From Synechococcaceae bacterium WBB_10_009 (GTDB lineage Bacteria; Cyanobacteriota; Cyanobacteriia; PCC-6307; Cyanobiaceae), in the NCBI GenBank assembly GCA_010030955.1, contig RHBP01000002.1, positions 1 through 35,201 on the forward strand: a DNA stretch of 35,201 bases. The letters run 5' to 3'. Below are positions 7,344 through 16,126 of the stretch, one piece after another. The first letter of the stretch is position 1. Every line of letters starts with the position of its first letter. The notes beneath the pieces were generated by a model. It had not been told where the DNA came from, ran no database searches, and worked only from the letters and a program-made list of their open reading frames with translations. The translations under genes were made by a program, and so were the position numbers.

Positions 7344-8287
7344 GCGGAACCCCATTCGACGAGGTGCAGCGCGGACACCTGCTCACCGAGCAGCCCCATC
7401 CCCGCAGCACCGATCTCGATGCCCTCAGCACCGCTGCGCTGGTGGAGCTCTTTTGCGACGAGGACCGCCGCCCCCAGGAGGCCGTCGCCGCCGCGGCGCC
7501 GGCCCTGGCCCAGGCCATCGATGCCATCACCGCGCGCCTGGCCCGCGGCGGTCGGCTGTTCTACCTGGGGGCGGGGACATCCGGTCGCCTGGGGGTTCTG
7601 GATGCGGCGGAATGTCCGCCCACCTTCTGCAGCCCACCTGAGTTGGTGCAGGGGGTGCTGGCCGGCGGTGCCGCGGCCCTGCTGCGCAGCTCCGAGGGCC
7701 TGGAGGACCTGCGCGATGCCGGCGGGCGCGACGACCTGGTGGCCCGCGGACTCCAGCCGGGCGATGCCCTGGTGGGCATCGCCGCCGGTGGCACCACCCC
7801 CTACGTGCACGGTGGACTGGCCCACGCCCAACAGATTGGTGCCCTCGCCATTGCCATGGCCTGCGTGCCTCAGGACCAGGTGACGATGCCCTGCGACATC
7901 GACATCCGGCTGCTGACGGGCCCGGAGTTGCTGGCGGGCTCCACACGGTTAAAGGCCGGCACCGCCACCAAGATGGCCCTCAACATCCTCAGCACCGGCG
8001 TGATGGTGCGGCTGGGGAAGGTCTACGGCAACCGCATGGTGGACGTGGCGGTGACCAACAGCAAACTCGAGGACCGGGCCCTGCGCATGCTCCAGGACCT
8101 CGGTGGCATCCCACGCCCGCAGGGGCGCCAGTGGCTGCAGCGCAGCGGCGGCTCGGTGAAGGTGGCGTTGTTGATGGCCACCTCTGGCCTCAGCTTCGAA
8201 CGGGCCCAGGCGCTCCTGCACCGCTGCCAGGGGCAGTTGCGCCAGGCCCTGGCGGAGGCGCCTCAGCCGCCGAACGGCCCCCAGTAG
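7340..8287 (+). CDS. murQ: N-acetylmuramic acid 6-phosphate etherase MurQ (315 aa)
   Basis: Cleaves the lactyl ether of MurNAc-6-phosphate to GlcNAc-6-phosphate and D-lactate, a step of peptidoglycan recycling in the cytoplasm. The SIS-domain core is clear: RLFYLGAGTSGRLGVLDAAECPPTF, with the catalytic-type glutamate in AAEC, then GIAAGGTTPYV and STRLKAGTATKMALNILST. Length is normal. The GTG start overlaps the DUF3110 stop (GTGA). The 3' end overlaps convergent mtnP by 25 bases. Whether it processes recycled or external MurNAc depends on a kinase or PTS partner that is not in the window. Confidence 0.95.
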   Translation: MSGTPFDEVQRGHLLTEQPHPRSTDLDALSTAALVELFCDEDRRPQEAVAAAAPALAQAIDAITARLARGGRLFYLGAGTSGRLGVLDAAECPPTFCSPPELVQGVLAGGAAALLRSSEGLEDLRDAGGRDDLVARGLQPGDALVGIAAGGTTPYVHGGLAHAQQIGALAIAMACVPQDQVTMPCDIDIRLLTGPELLAGSTRLKAGTATKMALNILSTGVMVRLGKVYGNRMVDVAVTNSKLEDRALRMLQDLGGIPRPQGRQWLQRSGGSVKVALLMATSGLSFERAQALLHRCQGQLRQALAEAPQPPNGPQ

Positions 8288-9174
8288 GGCTGGGTCAGCA
8301 GGTCGAGCCGGCGGCGGGTTTCCGCGGGCACGTGCTCCTGTGGGGTCATCAGCGCATCCCGCAGGGCGCCGTGGGCGCTGCTGGTGGGCCGCAGGGCCGC
8401 CACCCGCTCGGCGGTGATGCGCACGATTTGGGTGGCCAGGGCCGCGTTGGCCCGCAGGTTGGCGATCACCATGTCGACCGTGACGCTGTCGTGGCCCTCA
8501 AACCAGCAGTCGTAATCGGTGGCCATGGCGAGGGTGGCGTAGGCGATCTCCGCCTCCCGGGCCAGCCGCGCCTCGGTGTGGTTGGTCATCCCGATCACGG
8601 AGCAGCCCCAGGAGCGGTAGAGCTGCGATTCCGCCCGGGTGGAGAAGGCGGGACCCTCCATGCACAGGTAGGTGCCCCCCCGATGCAGGGTGCGATCGGC
8701 GGGCATCAGGCTGTCCGCCACATCCGCCAGCAGGCGGCTGAGGGCCGGGCAGAACGGATCGGCGAAGGTCACGTGGGCCACCGCCCCCTGGCCGAAGAAG
8801 CTCAGGGGCCGCTGGTGTGTGCGGTCGATGAATTGATCGGGCACCACCATGTCCAGGGGGCGCACCGCCTCCTGCAGCGATCCCACCGCCGAGGGCGAGA
8901 GGATCCAGCGCACCCCCAGGGATCGCATCGCCCAGATGTTGGCGCGGTAGGGCACCTCCGTGGGCAACAGGGTGTGGTGACGGCCATGGCGCGCCAAAAA
9001 CACCACCTCCATGCCCCCCAGACGCCCCAGCCGCAGGCTGTCGGAGGGGGCGCCAAAGGGGGTGTCAACGGTGAGCTCCTGGATCTCCTCCAGGCCTTCC
9101 ATCGCATACAGGCCGCTCCCCCCCAGCACCCCAAGCCGCGCCTGGCTGAGATCGGTGCTGCTGGGGCCGGTCAT
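8263..9174 (-). CDS. mtnP: S-methyl-5'-thioadenosine phosphorylase (303 aa)
   Basis: Phosphorolysis of methylthioadenosine to adenine and methylthioribose-1-phosphate in methionine salvage and polyamine metabolism. Family motifs are seen: GVLGGSGLY near the N-terminus, [19 protein letters not shown], then [18 protein letters not shown] and [16 protein letters not shown], which form the phosphate and purine sites. The ATG at 9174 (MTGPSS) is preferred over an in-frame TTG three codons upstream. The gene stands alone on the minus strand. Its last 25 bases are antisense to the murQ end, so no room remains for a terminator between them. A purine nucleoside phosphorylase is the alternative but fits the motifs less well. 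Confidence 0.93.
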   Translation of the reverse strand: MTGPSSTDLSQARLGVLGGSGLYAMEGLEEIQELTVDTPFGAPSDSLRLGRLGGMEVVFLARHGRHHTLLPTEVPYRANIWAMRSLGVRWILSPSAVGSLQEAVRPLDMVVPDQFIDRTHQRPLSFFGQGAVAHVTFADPFCPALSRLLADVADSLMPADRTLHRGGTYLCMEGPAFSTRAESQLYRSWGCSVIGMTNHTEARLAREAEIAYATLAMATDYDCWFEGHDSVTVDMVIANLRANAALATQIVRITAERVAALRPTSSAHGALRDALMTPQEHVPAETRRRLDLLTQPYWGPFGG

Positions 9175-9242
9175 GGCGATCAAGCGGATTCAACCCTTCT
9201 ACCGGAGCGCCCATACTGATCCGGTGTGCTCTTGATGCCCCC

Positions 9243-9683
9243 GTGACCAAAGCCCTGATGGAGACCGACGCCGGCACCATCGAACTGGAGCTGTTCGACG
9301 CCGACGCCCCCAACACCGTGGCCAATTTTGTGAAGCTGGCCAACGAGGGCTTCTACGACGGTCTGGCGTTCCACCGTGTGATCCCCGGCTTCATGGCCCA
9401 GGGAGGCTGCCCCAACAGCCGTGAGGGCGCACGCGGCATGGCGGGCACCGGCGGCCCCGGTTACCAGATCGACTGCGAAATCAACGGCCAGAAGCATCAG
9501 GCCGGCACCCTGGCCATGGCCCACGCCGGCCGCAACACCGGCGGCTCGCAGTTCTACATCTGCCACGAGGCCCAGCCCCACCTCGATGGGGTGCACACCG
9601 TGTTCGGCCTCACCGGCAACATGGATGTGGTGCTGGCCCTCAAGAACGGCAGCCGCATCAACAAGGTGAGCATCCAGGCCTGA
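9243..9683 (+). CDS. Cyclophilin-type peptidyl-prolyl isomerase (146 aa)
   Basis: Cis-trans isomerase of Xaa-Pro bonds. The cyclophilin core is intact: [13 protein letters not shown] with the catalytic-type Arg, [15 protein letters not shown], and LDGVHTVFG. There is no signal peptide, so it is expected in the cytoplasm. The GTG start at 9243 gives [19 protein letters not shown], the usual opening in picocyanobacteria. A CATACT/TACTGAT stretch about 25 nt upstream may be its -10. It is a single-gene unit that converges on ribBA with only 17 bp between the stops. Confidence 0.95.
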   Translation: MTKALMETDAGTIELELFDADAPNTVANFVKLANEGFYDGLAFHRVIPGFMAQGGCPNSREGARGMAGTGGPGYQIDCEINGQKHQAGTLAMAHAGRNTGGSQFYICHEAQPHLDGVHTVFGLTGNMDVVLALKNGSRINKVSIQA

Positions 9684-9700
9684 CGGGCTTGCTGCCCTGA

Positions 9701-11281
9701 TCAGCACCAGCGCATCAGCGTGCCCGCATCCACCCGCAGCTGCGGGCTCGCCGCCTGCAGCTCCACCAGCGGGCGGCGCTGGGCCTCCAGCGTGCTGCTG
9801 GGGTGGGCGCTGCGCTGGCTGTCGGGTGCCAACAACAGGCTGACGCTCTGGGTCGACGACCAGGCCGCCATGCGTTGCAGCCCCTCCGCCAGCAGCGCCG
9901 CGTTGCCCCCCTCCACCAGCACCGCCAGCTGCGGCTGATCCAGCAGCGCCAGCACCCGGGCGTGCTCCTCCCGCTCGAGCACCACCCCGTGTTGCTCCGC
10001 CCACTGGCGCAGGTCCTGCAGCCGCTCGGCCACCAACGTTCCGGTGCTGTCGCCGCCCACGGCGGTGCCGCCGCCGTTGCTGCCCATGGTCCAGGCCAGC
10101 ACGGCCGCGGGCCCCTCCTGGCCGCCGGGATCCATCAGGTGCCCCAATTTGGTGCGCTTGGTCTGCAGGTAGGCGGCGTTGTGCTGGCTGGCGTCCATCA
10201 CCAGCGGCACCCGATCCTCCACCTGCAGGCCATAGCCACCGAGGCCGGCGATCTTGCGGGGGTTGTTGGTGATCAGGCGCAGCCGGTGGATCCCCAGGTC
10301 GCTAAGGATCTGCGCGCCAACGCCGTAGTTGCGCAGGTCGGCGGGGAACCCCAAGCGTTCGTTGGCCTCCACGGTGTCCAGTCCGCCGTCCTGCAGCGAG
10401 TAGGCCCGCAGTTTGTTGATCAGGCCGATGCCGCGCCCCTCCTGACGGAGATACACCACCACCCCTTCGCCGGCGGCTTCGATCATTCGCAGGGCCGCCT
10501 CCAGCTGCGGCCGGCAATCACAGCGCAGGGAGCCGAAGGCGTCGCCGGTGAGGCATTCGCTGTGCACCCGCACCAGCACCGGATGGTCGGCCTGCTCCGG
10601 TTGCCCCTTCACGATGGCCACGTGCTCGCTGCCGTCGAGTTCGTTGCGGTAGCCGATGGCGCGGAACTGGCCGAAGGCGCTGGGCAGATCCGCCACCGCC
10701 TGCCTCCGCACGAACCGCTCGGTGTCGAGGCGGTAGCGGATCAGGTCGGCGATGTTGATCAGGCGCAACTGGTGCCGCCGGGCGTACTCCACCAGTTGGG
10801 GCAGGCGGGCCATGGAGCCGTCGCCGTTCTGGATTTCACAGATCACCCCGGCGGGATAGAGCCCCGCCAGCCGGGAGAGATCCACGGCCGCTTCGGTGTG
10901 GCCGGCCCGTTTGAGCACCCCCCCCTGCTTCGCCCGCAGCGGAAAGATGTGGCCCGGCCGCCGCAGGTCCGCCGGACGGCTTTGGGGGTGGATGGCCACC
11001 TGGATGGTGCGGGCGCGATCGTCGGCGGAAATGCCCGTGCTCACGCCGTGTTCCGGCCCGGCATCCACGCTCACCGTGAAGGCGGTCTGGTTGCTGTCGG
11101 TGTTGCGGTCGACCATCAGCGGCAGGTCGAGCGCATCCAGCCGTTCCCCCTCCATCGCCAGGCAGATCAGCCCCCGCGCTTCGGTGGCCATGAAATTGAT
11201 CTGCTCCGGCGTGGCGAACTGCGCCGCGCAGATCAGATCGCCTTCGTTTTCTCGGTTTTCGTCGTCCACCACCACCACCAT
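9701..11281 (-). CDS. ribBA: Bifunctional riboflavin enzyme RibBA (DHBP synthase / GTP cyclohydrolase II)
   Basis: Makes both riboflavin precursors. The N-terminal DHBP synthase has [12 protein letters not shown] and [11 protein letters not shown]. The C-terminal GTP cyclohydrolase II has [16 protein letters not shown] (zinc cysteines) and RQEGRGIGL. Both halves look catalytically complete. A further 120-130 residue C-terminal extension follows the cyclohydrolase domain; cyanobacterial RibBA proteins are often this long. The start given is the first standard codon (ATG). Family-like sequence ([17 protein letters not shown]) continues in frame upstream to about 11347 with no ATG, GTG or TTG before the next stop, so the true start is likely a CTG at 11347 or is hidden by a base error in the adjacent G run. 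I see no FMN riboswitch; the upstream gap is too short. Confidence 0.92.
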   Translation of the reverse strand: MVVVVDDENRENEGDLICAAQFATPEQINFMATEARGLICLAMEGERLDALDLPLMVDRNTDSNQTAFTVSVDAGPEHGVSTGISADDRARTIQVAIHPQSRPADLRRPGHIFPLRAKQGGVLKRAGHTEAAVDLSRLAGLYPAGVICEIQNGDGSMARLPQLVEYARRHQLRLINIADLIRYRLDTERFVRRQAVADLPSAFGQFRAIGYRNELDGSEHVAIVKGQPEQADHPVLVRVHSECLTGDAFGSLRCDCRPQLEAALRMIEAAGEGVVVYLRQEGRGIGLINKLRAYSLQDGGLDTVEANERLGFPADLRNYGVGAQILSDLGIHRLRLITNNPRKIAGLGGYGLQVEDRVPLVMDASQHNAAYLQTKRTKLGHLMDPGGQEGPAAVLAWTMGSNGGGTAVGGDSTGTLVAERLQDLRQWAEQHGVVLEREEHARVLALLDQPQLAVLVEGGNAALLAEGLQRMAAWSSTQSVSLLLAPDSQRSAHPSSTLEAQRRPLVELQAASPQLRVDAGTLMRWC

Positions 11282-11374
11282 CTCGCCATTGCGGATCGCG
11301 GCCAGGCCGTCGGCGATGCTGTCGAACTGCAGGGCTGGCTGGGTCAGGGGGGGAGGAGCACGGGGCCCCGGGTG

Positions 11375-11402
11375 CTGTCACTTTTATAAAGCCCGGTACG
11401 AT
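11375..11402 (+). promoter_or_regulatory. Candidate argC promoter (CTGTCA-N16-TACGAT)
   Basis: TACGAT ends 22 nt before the argC ATG, with CTGTCA 16 nt further upstream as a weak -35. An intervening TTTATAAA is nearly symmetrical and could serve as a -10 for ribBA on the other strand. The whole divergent region is about 77 bp, so the two promoters must overlap or abut. Confidence 0.4.
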
Positions 11403-11424
11403 CTGGCGTTGCGGGAGTCCAGCC

Positions 11425-12489
11425 ATGGCCAGCCATCGGGTTGCGGTGATCGGCGCCTCCGGGTATGGCGGCCTGCAGACCCTGCGCCTGCTGCAGGGGC
11501 ACCCGGCCCTGGAGGTGACCTTCCTCGGCGGCGAGCGCAGCAGCGGCAAGCGCTGGAGTGAACTGACCCCCTTCCTGCCCCTGCCGGGCGACCCGGTGGT
11601 GCAGGCCCCCGAGCCCGACGCCATCGCCGCCAGCGCCGACCTGGCGGTGTTGAGCCTGCCCAACGGCTTGGCCTCCCAATTGGTCCCCCCCCTGCTGGAG
11701 CGGGGCGTCAAGGTGGTGGACCTCTCCGCCGACTACCGCTACAGCGCCCTGACCCAGTGGAAGGAGGTCTACGGCACCGAGGCCAGCCGCTTCCCCCGCA
11801 GCGATGACCACCTCTGCGCTGAGGCGGTGTATGGCCTGGTGGAGTGGGAGCAGGAGCGCATCGCCGCCGCCCGGCTGGTGGCCGCCCCTGGCTGCTTCCC
11901 CACCGCCAGCCTGCTGGCCCTCACCCCCCTGCTCAAGCAGGGTCTGATTGAAACCACGGGCATCGTCATTGACGCCAAGACCGGCACCAGCGGCGGCGGC
12001 CGTGCCGCCAAGGAGCACCTGCTGCTGGCGGAGGCTTCCGAGGGCGTGGCCCCCTACGGCGTGGTGGGCCACCGCCACACCAGTGAAATCGAGCAGCTGT
12101 GCAGCCGCGCGGCCGGCTCCAGCATTCAGCTGCAGTTCACCCCCCACCTGATCCCGATGGTGCGGGGGCTGCTGGCCACCGTCTATGGCCGCCTGCGCGA
12201 CCCCGGCCTCACCGCCGAGGACATCACCACGGTGTTGGGGGCCGCCTACCGCCATGCCGCCGGCGTCGAGGTGCTGCCCGTGGGCACCTACCCCTCCACC
12301 AAATGGGTTCGCCAGACCAACCGGGCCCTGTTGTCGGTGCAGGTGGACGGGCGCACGGGCCAGCTGATCGTGCTCAGCGCCATCGACAACATGGTCAAGG
12401 GTCAGGCTGGCCAGGGGGTGCAGTGCCTCAACCTGATGGTGGGCCTACCGGCGGACACCGGCCTGCCGCTGCTGCCCTTCTACCCCTGA
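11425..12489 (+). CDS. argC: N-acetyl-gamma-glutamyl-phosphate reductase ArgC (354 aa)
   Basis: Third step of arginine synthesis: NADPH-dependent reduction of N-acetylglutamyl phosphate to the semialdehyde. The N-terminal Rossmann motif GASGYGGLQTLRLL binds the cofactor. The catalytic cysteine lies in VAAPGCFPTASLLAL, and GVVGHRHTSEIEQ and FTPHLIPMVRGLLAT are typical of the family. Length matches type 1 ArgC. It is a single gene diverging from ribBA. Its stop lies inside the arm region of a palindrome shared with convergent purN. Confidence 0.97.
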   Translation: MASHRVAVIGASGYGGLQTLRLLQGHPALEVTFLGGERSSGKRWSELTPFLPLPGDPVVQAPEPDAIAASADLAVLSLPNGLASQLVPPLLERGVKVVDLSADYRYSALTQWKEVYGTEASRFPRSDDHLCAEAVYGLVEWEQERIAAARLVAAPGCFPTASLLALTPLLKQGLIETTGIVIDAKTGTSGGGRAAKEHLLLAEASEGVAPYGVVGHRHTSEIEQLCSRAAGSSIQLQFTPHLIPMVRGLLATVYGRLRDPGLTAEDITTVLGAAYRHAAGVEVLPVGTYPSTKWVRQTNRALLSVQVDGRTGQLIVLSAIDNMVKGQAGQGVQCLNLMVGLPADTGLPLLPFYP

Positions 12490-12490
12490 G

Positions 12491-12506
12491 CGCTCAGGCC
12501 TGAGCG
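12491..12506. terminator. 16-bp perfect palindrome between argC and purN, possible bidirectional terminator
   Basis: CGCTCAGGCCTGAGCG starts 2 nt after the argC stop and contains the purN stop codon. As RNA it can form a 6-bp stem with a 4-nt loop from either strand. There is no T run, so a terminator role is a guess from its position between convergent genes. Confidence 0.3.
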
Positions 12507-13186
12507 GACCCCAGCAGACCCGACCGTTGGGCCGCCAGCAGCACCGCCAGCGGCAGGATCCGGTGCTCCTGGCGGTGGATGCGCGCCGCCAGGCTCTCGA
12601 TGGTGTCCCCGCTGGCGATGGGCACCGCCGCCTGCACCAGGATCGGCCCGCTGTCCACCTCCAGGTGCACCAGGTGGGCGCTGCAGCCGGTGAGGGTGAC
12701 ACCCGCCGCCAGGGCTTGCTCCACGGCCCGGGCGCCGCGGAAGCTGGGCAGCAGGGAGGGGTGGATGTTCACCAGCCGGTCGGGAAATGCCGCGATCAGT
12801 TCGGCGGTCACGATCCGCATCCAGCCCGCCATCACCACCAGGTCCACCGCTGCCCCCTGGAGGCTGTCCACCAGGGCCCGGTCCAGGGCTTCGCGGCTGC
12901 CGTAACGACGGTGGTCGTGCAGGGTGCAGGGCACGTTGAGCCGTGCGGCCCGTTGCTCGGCGCCGCAGCCGGGGTTGTTCACCACCAGCAGGGCCACCTC
13001 CGCCGGCAGGGCATCGGCCCGGCAGGCCTCCACCAGCGCCTCAAAGTTGCTGCCCGATCCCGAGGCCAGCACCCCCAACCGCAGCGGGCGCAGCGGCGCC
13101 GGGGGCTGTGACGGTGGCAACGGCCACTGGACGGCCCTATCGAGCTCGCTAGGGTCTGAAAAAGCGGGCGTCGGGCCATGTCCCAT
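12494..13186 (-). CDS. purN: Phosphoribosylglycinamide formyltransferase PurN
   Basis: Transfers a formyl group from 10-formyl-THF to GAR in purine synthesis. The core starts at LRLGVLASGSGSNFEALVEA. The folate and catalytic regions are present (VVMAGWMRIVT, LVNIHPSLLPSFRGARAVEQAL with the Asn-His pair, GCSAHLVHLEVDSGPIL). The listed 914-aa ORF is an open-frame artefact reaching back antisense through the M61 gene. I take the ATG at 13186, preceded by GGAGAG, but it overlaps the divergent DUF1257 start by 9 bases. The TTG at 13120 (208 aa) is a realistic alternative that would leave room for promoters. Confidence 0.92.
   Translation of the reverse strand: MGHGPTPAFSDPSELDRAVQWPLPPSQPPAPLRPLRLGVLASGSGSNFEALVEACRADALPAEVALLVVNNPGCGAEQRAARLNVPCTLHDHRRYGSREALDRALVDSLQGAAVDLVVMAGWMRIVTAELIAAFPDRLVNIHPSLLPSFRGARAVEQALAAGVTLTGCSAHLVHLEVDSGPILVQAAVPIASGDTIESLAARIHRQEHRILPLAVLLAAQRSGLLGSAQA
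13150..13155 (+). promoter_or_regulatory. Candidate -10 element TAGGGT before the DUF1257 gene
   Basis: TAGGGT ends 22 nt before the ATG of the DUF1257 gene, matching the spacing seen before other first genes here. If real, it lies inside purN as annotated from 13186, which favours the shorter purN start. Confidence 0.35.
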
Positions 13187-13546
13187 CTCTCCATCCTGCC
13201 AACGGTTTTGCGCGACGAAACCCTGTTGGAAGCTGCGCTGCGGGAACTCAGGCTGCCGGTGCTGCACGGGGGATCCCTGCCGGGCTTCGCCGGTGAGGCG
13301 GAGCCGGTGCTGCTGCAGACCGAACTGGCCGGTGGACTGCGGATCGGCTGGCGGCGCCAGGGCGATGGCTCCCTGGCCCTGGTGGGCGACCTGCAACGCC
13401 TCGGTCGCACCCAGTCGCCCCAGCAGCTGATTGGGCGCATCACCCGCTGCTACGCCACCCTGCAGGCCCTGCGCTGTGCCGCTGAGCCTTGGGCCACTGG
13501 CGACCATCCGGTGTCGGTTCAGGTGTCGGTTCAAGGGCCGGCCTGA
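13178..13546 (+). CDS. DUF1257 / Ycf35-like protein (122 aa)
   Basis: Begins MSHLSILPTVLRDETLLEAALRELRLP, close to the MSHFS-type opening of Ycf35/DUF1257 proteins encoded in cyanobacteria and some plastid genomes. Their function is not established. The protein is a single small alpha/beta domain with no signal or membrane segment. The C-terminus (RITRCYATLQALRC) is helical, and the last residues are degenerate repeats of VSVQ. It sits 6 nt upstream of the M61 peptidase gene, so the pair is probably co-transcribed. The 5' end overlaps the annotated purN start on the other strand. Confidence 0.75.
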   Translation: MSHLSILPTVLRDETLLEAALRELRLPVLHGGSLPGFAGEAEPVLLQTELAGGLRIGWRRQGDGSLALVGDLQRLGRTQSPQQLIGRITRCYATLQALRCAAEPWATGDHPVSVQVSVQGPA

Positions 13547-13552
13547 GCGGCG

Positions 13553-15277
13553 GTGGTTTCGATCCAGCTCGATTGCCGTGACCCCCATCGCCATCTGGTG
13601 GGGGTTCGGCTCACCGTTAGCCCCCAGCGCCGATCCCTGCGGCTGCAACTGCCCTGCTGGACCCCCGGCTCCTATTTGATTCGCGATTACGTCCGTCATC
13701 TGGAGGGTCTGGTGGCCACCCAGGGCGAGTCCCCATTGGCCCTGCGGCGTCTCACCCCCTCCAGTTGGCAACTCCCCTGTGACCCCGACGCCGGGCCGGT
13801 GACCCTCACCTACCGGGTGATGGCCACGGAGTTGTCGGTGCGCACCTGCCACATCGACCACCAGCACGCCTTTTTGGCCCTGGCGGCCGTGGTGCTGGAG
13901 GTGGAGGGCGAGCGTTGGTCGCCCCATCGGCTGACGCTGCTGTTGCCGGAGGGTTGGACGGGCTTTGTCCCCCTGCCCGCCGACCCCGGCGGTGGCTGGC
14001 TGGCCACCAGCTTTGATCAGTTGGTGGACAGCCCGGTGGAGGCCGGGCCGCACCGGGCGCTGAGCTTTGATGTGGCCGGTGTGCCCCACCGTTGGATCAC
14101 CTGGGGGGCCTGTGCGGGCGGTGAAGGCTGGTTGATGCAGCGCTTTCCCTCGCTGCTCGATGACGTGCAGCGGGTGTGCCTGCGTTGTTGCCAGTTGATG
14201 GGGGTGGAGCGGCCCGCCAGCGATGGCTACCTGTTTGTGTTGCACCTGTTGGATGACGGCTACGGCGGCCTCGAGCACGACGACAGCACCGTGCTGGTGT
14301 ACGGCCGGCAGCGGTTGGAGCAACCCCAGGGCTACCGCCGGCTGTTGCAGCTGGTGGCCCATGAATACCTGCACCAGTGGAATGTGCGCCGCCTGCGGCC
14401 GGCCCCGTTGGCGCCGATCGACTACCAGCAGCCCGCGGTGGTGCCCAGCCTCTGGTTTGCGGAGGGGGTCACCAGCTACGTCGACCAACTGCTGCCCCTG
14501 GCCGCCGGAATCGGCGATGCCGAGGCGCTGCTGGTCGACTTGGGGGAGGACCTCAGCCGTTACCGGCTGACGCCCGGCCGGCACGTGCAGAGCCTGCGCA
14601 CCAGTGCCCAAGAGGCCTGGGTGAAGCTCTACAAGGCCGACGCCTACTCGGCCGATAGCCAGGTGAGCTACTACCTCAAGGGGGCGGTGGTGGCCCTGTG
14701 CCTCGACCTGCAACTGCGCCGTGACGGCTCCTGCCTCCCTGCGGTGCTGCAACAGCTGTGGCGGAGCCATGGCCGCTGCCGGCGCGGCTACGCCGAAGCG
14801 GACCTGCTCCAGGCCTTCACCGACCACAGCCCCGCCCTCGGCTCCCTCCTGCCCGCCTGGCTCGATGGACTCGACGATCCCGATCTGGATGGCTACCTCT
14901 GCGATGTGGGATTGCGATTGGAGGCGGAGATGGCCAGCACCCCTTGGGCGGGGATCACCACCACGGGTCAGGACGGTGCCCTCGTGGCCCAGCGGGTTTG
15001 GCGCGACGGTCCGGCCGAACGCGCCGGCCTGATGGTGGGCGATGAGATCCTGGCCCTCGACGGCCAACGGTTGCGCCAGCCCGCCCAGTGGACGGCGGCC
15101 TTGCGGGCTGGTGCGGTCCAGAGCCTGCTGATCTGCCGCCGCTCCCAGGTCCACACCTTGCCCCTGCAGCCCCTCCCCCCCACGGTGGAGCGCTACCGGC
15201 TGGTGTGCAGCGAGGCCGCCGACGCGGCCCAGTGCCATGCCCGGGAGCGCTGGCTGGCCCTGGCGGCACCATGTTGA
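13553..15277 (+). CDS. M61-family metallopeptidase with C-terminal PDZ domain (574 aa)
   Basis: Glycyl-aminopeptidase-like zinc peptidase. The zinc motif is HEYLHQWNVRRLRP near residue 269, with the third ligand glutamate in WFAEGVTSYVDQ and the family motif YGGLEHDDS before it. An N-terminal beta-rich domain (residues 1-170) precedes the catalytic domain. A PDZ domain lies near residues 465-550 (DGPAERAGLMVGDEILALDGQRL). No signal peptide is apparent, so it is probably cytoplasmic despite the PDZ domain. GTG start, 6 nt after the DUF1257 stop; the end overlaps the amidase start by 7 bases. Substrates are unknown; M61 enzymes prefer N-terminal Gly or Ala. Confidence 0.93.
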   Translation: MVSIQLDCRDPHRHLVGVRLTVSPQRRSLRLQLPCWTPGSYLIRDYVRHLEGLVATQGESPLALRRLTPSSWQLPCDPDAGPVTLTYRVMATELSVRTCHIDHQHAFLALAAVVLEVEGERWSPHRLTLLLPEGWTGFVPLPADPGGGWLATSFDQLVDSPVEAGPHRALSFDVAGVPHRWITWGACAGGEGWLMQRFPSLLDDVQRVCLRCCQLMGVERPASDGYLFVLHLLDDGYGGLEHDDSTVLVYGRQRLEQPQGYRRLLQLVAHEYLHQWNVRRLRPAPLAPIDYQQPAVVPSLWFAEGVTSYVDQLLPLAAGIGDAEALLVDLGEDLSRYRLTPGRHVQSLRTSAQEAWVKLYKADAYSADSQVSYYLKGAVVALCLDLQLRRDGSCLPAVLQQLWRSHGRCRRGYAEADLLQAFTDHSPALGSLLPAWLDGLDDPDLDGYLCDVGLRLEAEMASTPWAGITTTGQDGALVAQRVWRDGPAERAGLMVGDEILALDGQRLRQPAQWTAALRAGAVQSLLICRRSQVHTLPLQPLPPTVERYRLVCSEAADAAQCHARERWLALAAPC

Positions 15278-16104
15278 AGCCGTTCTCCCACCAGCGCCGC
15301 CAGGGAGCCCTGGCCTGGGCCGCCGTGGCCCTGGCCGGCGCCGCGGCCGTGGGGGGCACCGCGCTGGTGCTGCAGAACCTGCGCGACCAGGGACCGTTGC
15401 TGCTTCAGCCCCAGCGCCAGCGCGCCCCGGAACCCCCAGCCCAAGCGGCCTGGATCAGCCCGCTGACGCGCCAATGCAGCGCCGATCCGGCCCTACGCCA
15501 ACGCCTGCTGGCGTTGCAGCGCCGCCTTCCCGCGCGGGTGGAGCGCTTGCGCATCGACCCCAGCAACTACGCCGAGCGCCAACGCCGCGATGCCTATGGC
15601 AATCGCCTCAGCACCACGCCCTCACTGATTGTGTTGCACGAAACGGTCTATGGCTTGGGCTCCGCCATCAACACCTTCACCACCCATCACCCCAACGACG
15701 GCGACCAGGTGAGTTATCACCTGCTGCTGGGGGAGCACGGACGGGTGGTGGAAACCCTGGATCCCTCCAAACGGGCCTTCGGGGCCGGCTACTCCGCCTT
15801 CCAGGGGCGCTGGGTGATCACCAATCCAGCCATGGCGGGCTCCATCAACAACTTCGCCTTGCACCTCAGCTTGGAAACCCCCCTGGATGGGGAGGACAAC
15901 GACCCCAGCCACAGCGGCTATTCCGCGGTGCAGTACGACAACCTGGCCGTTGTGCTGGCGGATTGGATGCGCCGCTATCGCATTCCCTACACGGCGATCA
16001 CCACCCACCGCCATGTCGACCTCGGACTGGAGAGGGCCGATCCCCGCAGCTTCGATTGGTCAGCGCTGCAGCGCCGCCTGGCGGCCCTGGGGGCGTTGTG
16101 CTGA
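15271..16104 (+). CDS. Membrane-anchored N-acetylmuramoyl-L-alanine amidase, Amidase_2 type (277 aa)
   Basis: Expected to cut the bond between MurNAc and the stem peptide on the periplasmic side. Residues 13-36 form a hydrophobic signal-anchor (AWAAVALAGAAAVGGTALVL). A Pro/Gln-rich spacer follows. The Amidase_2/PGRP domain covers about residues 110-275, with zinc-type ligands H123 in LIVLHET and H246/H248 plus D250 in TTHRHVDLG. The ATG at 15271 is chosen because it follows a GC-rich peptidase end and opens directly into the anchor; the listed ORF begins inside the M61 gene in another frame. The coding regions overlap by 7 bases. With murQ and dacB in the window it is one of several wall-turnover genes. 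Confidence 0.88.
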   Translation: MLKPFSHQRRQGALAWAAVALAGAAAVGGTALVLQNLRDQGPLLLQPQRQRAPEPPAQAAWISPLTRQCSADPALRQRLLALQRRLPARVERLRIDPSNYAERQRRDAYGNRLSTTPSLIVLHETVYGLGSAINTFTTHHPNDGDQVSYHLLLGEHGRVVETLDPSKRAFGAGYSAFQGRWVITNPAMAGSINNFALHLSLETPLDGEDNDPSHSGYSAVQYDNLAVVLADWMRRYRIPYTAITTHRHVDLGLERADPRSFDWSALQRRLAALGALC

Positions 16105-16126
16105 CGGTTGAACAGGGCCGGCGGGT

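Noticed and set aside
9803-11389. 528-aa plus-strand ORF opposite ribBA
   Set aside because: Antisense of RibBA, whose two catalytic domains are clear on the minus strand.
11348-11424. FMN riboswitch upstream of ribBA
   Set aside because: The whole divergent gap is about 77 bp and shows no RFN-like conserved arms.
12494-15238. 914-aa minus-strand ORF
   Set aside because: Only the last 208-230 residues are PurN. The rest is antisense to the M61 peptidase and DUF1257 genes and has the Gln/His/Pro-rich composition of GC-rich shadow frames.
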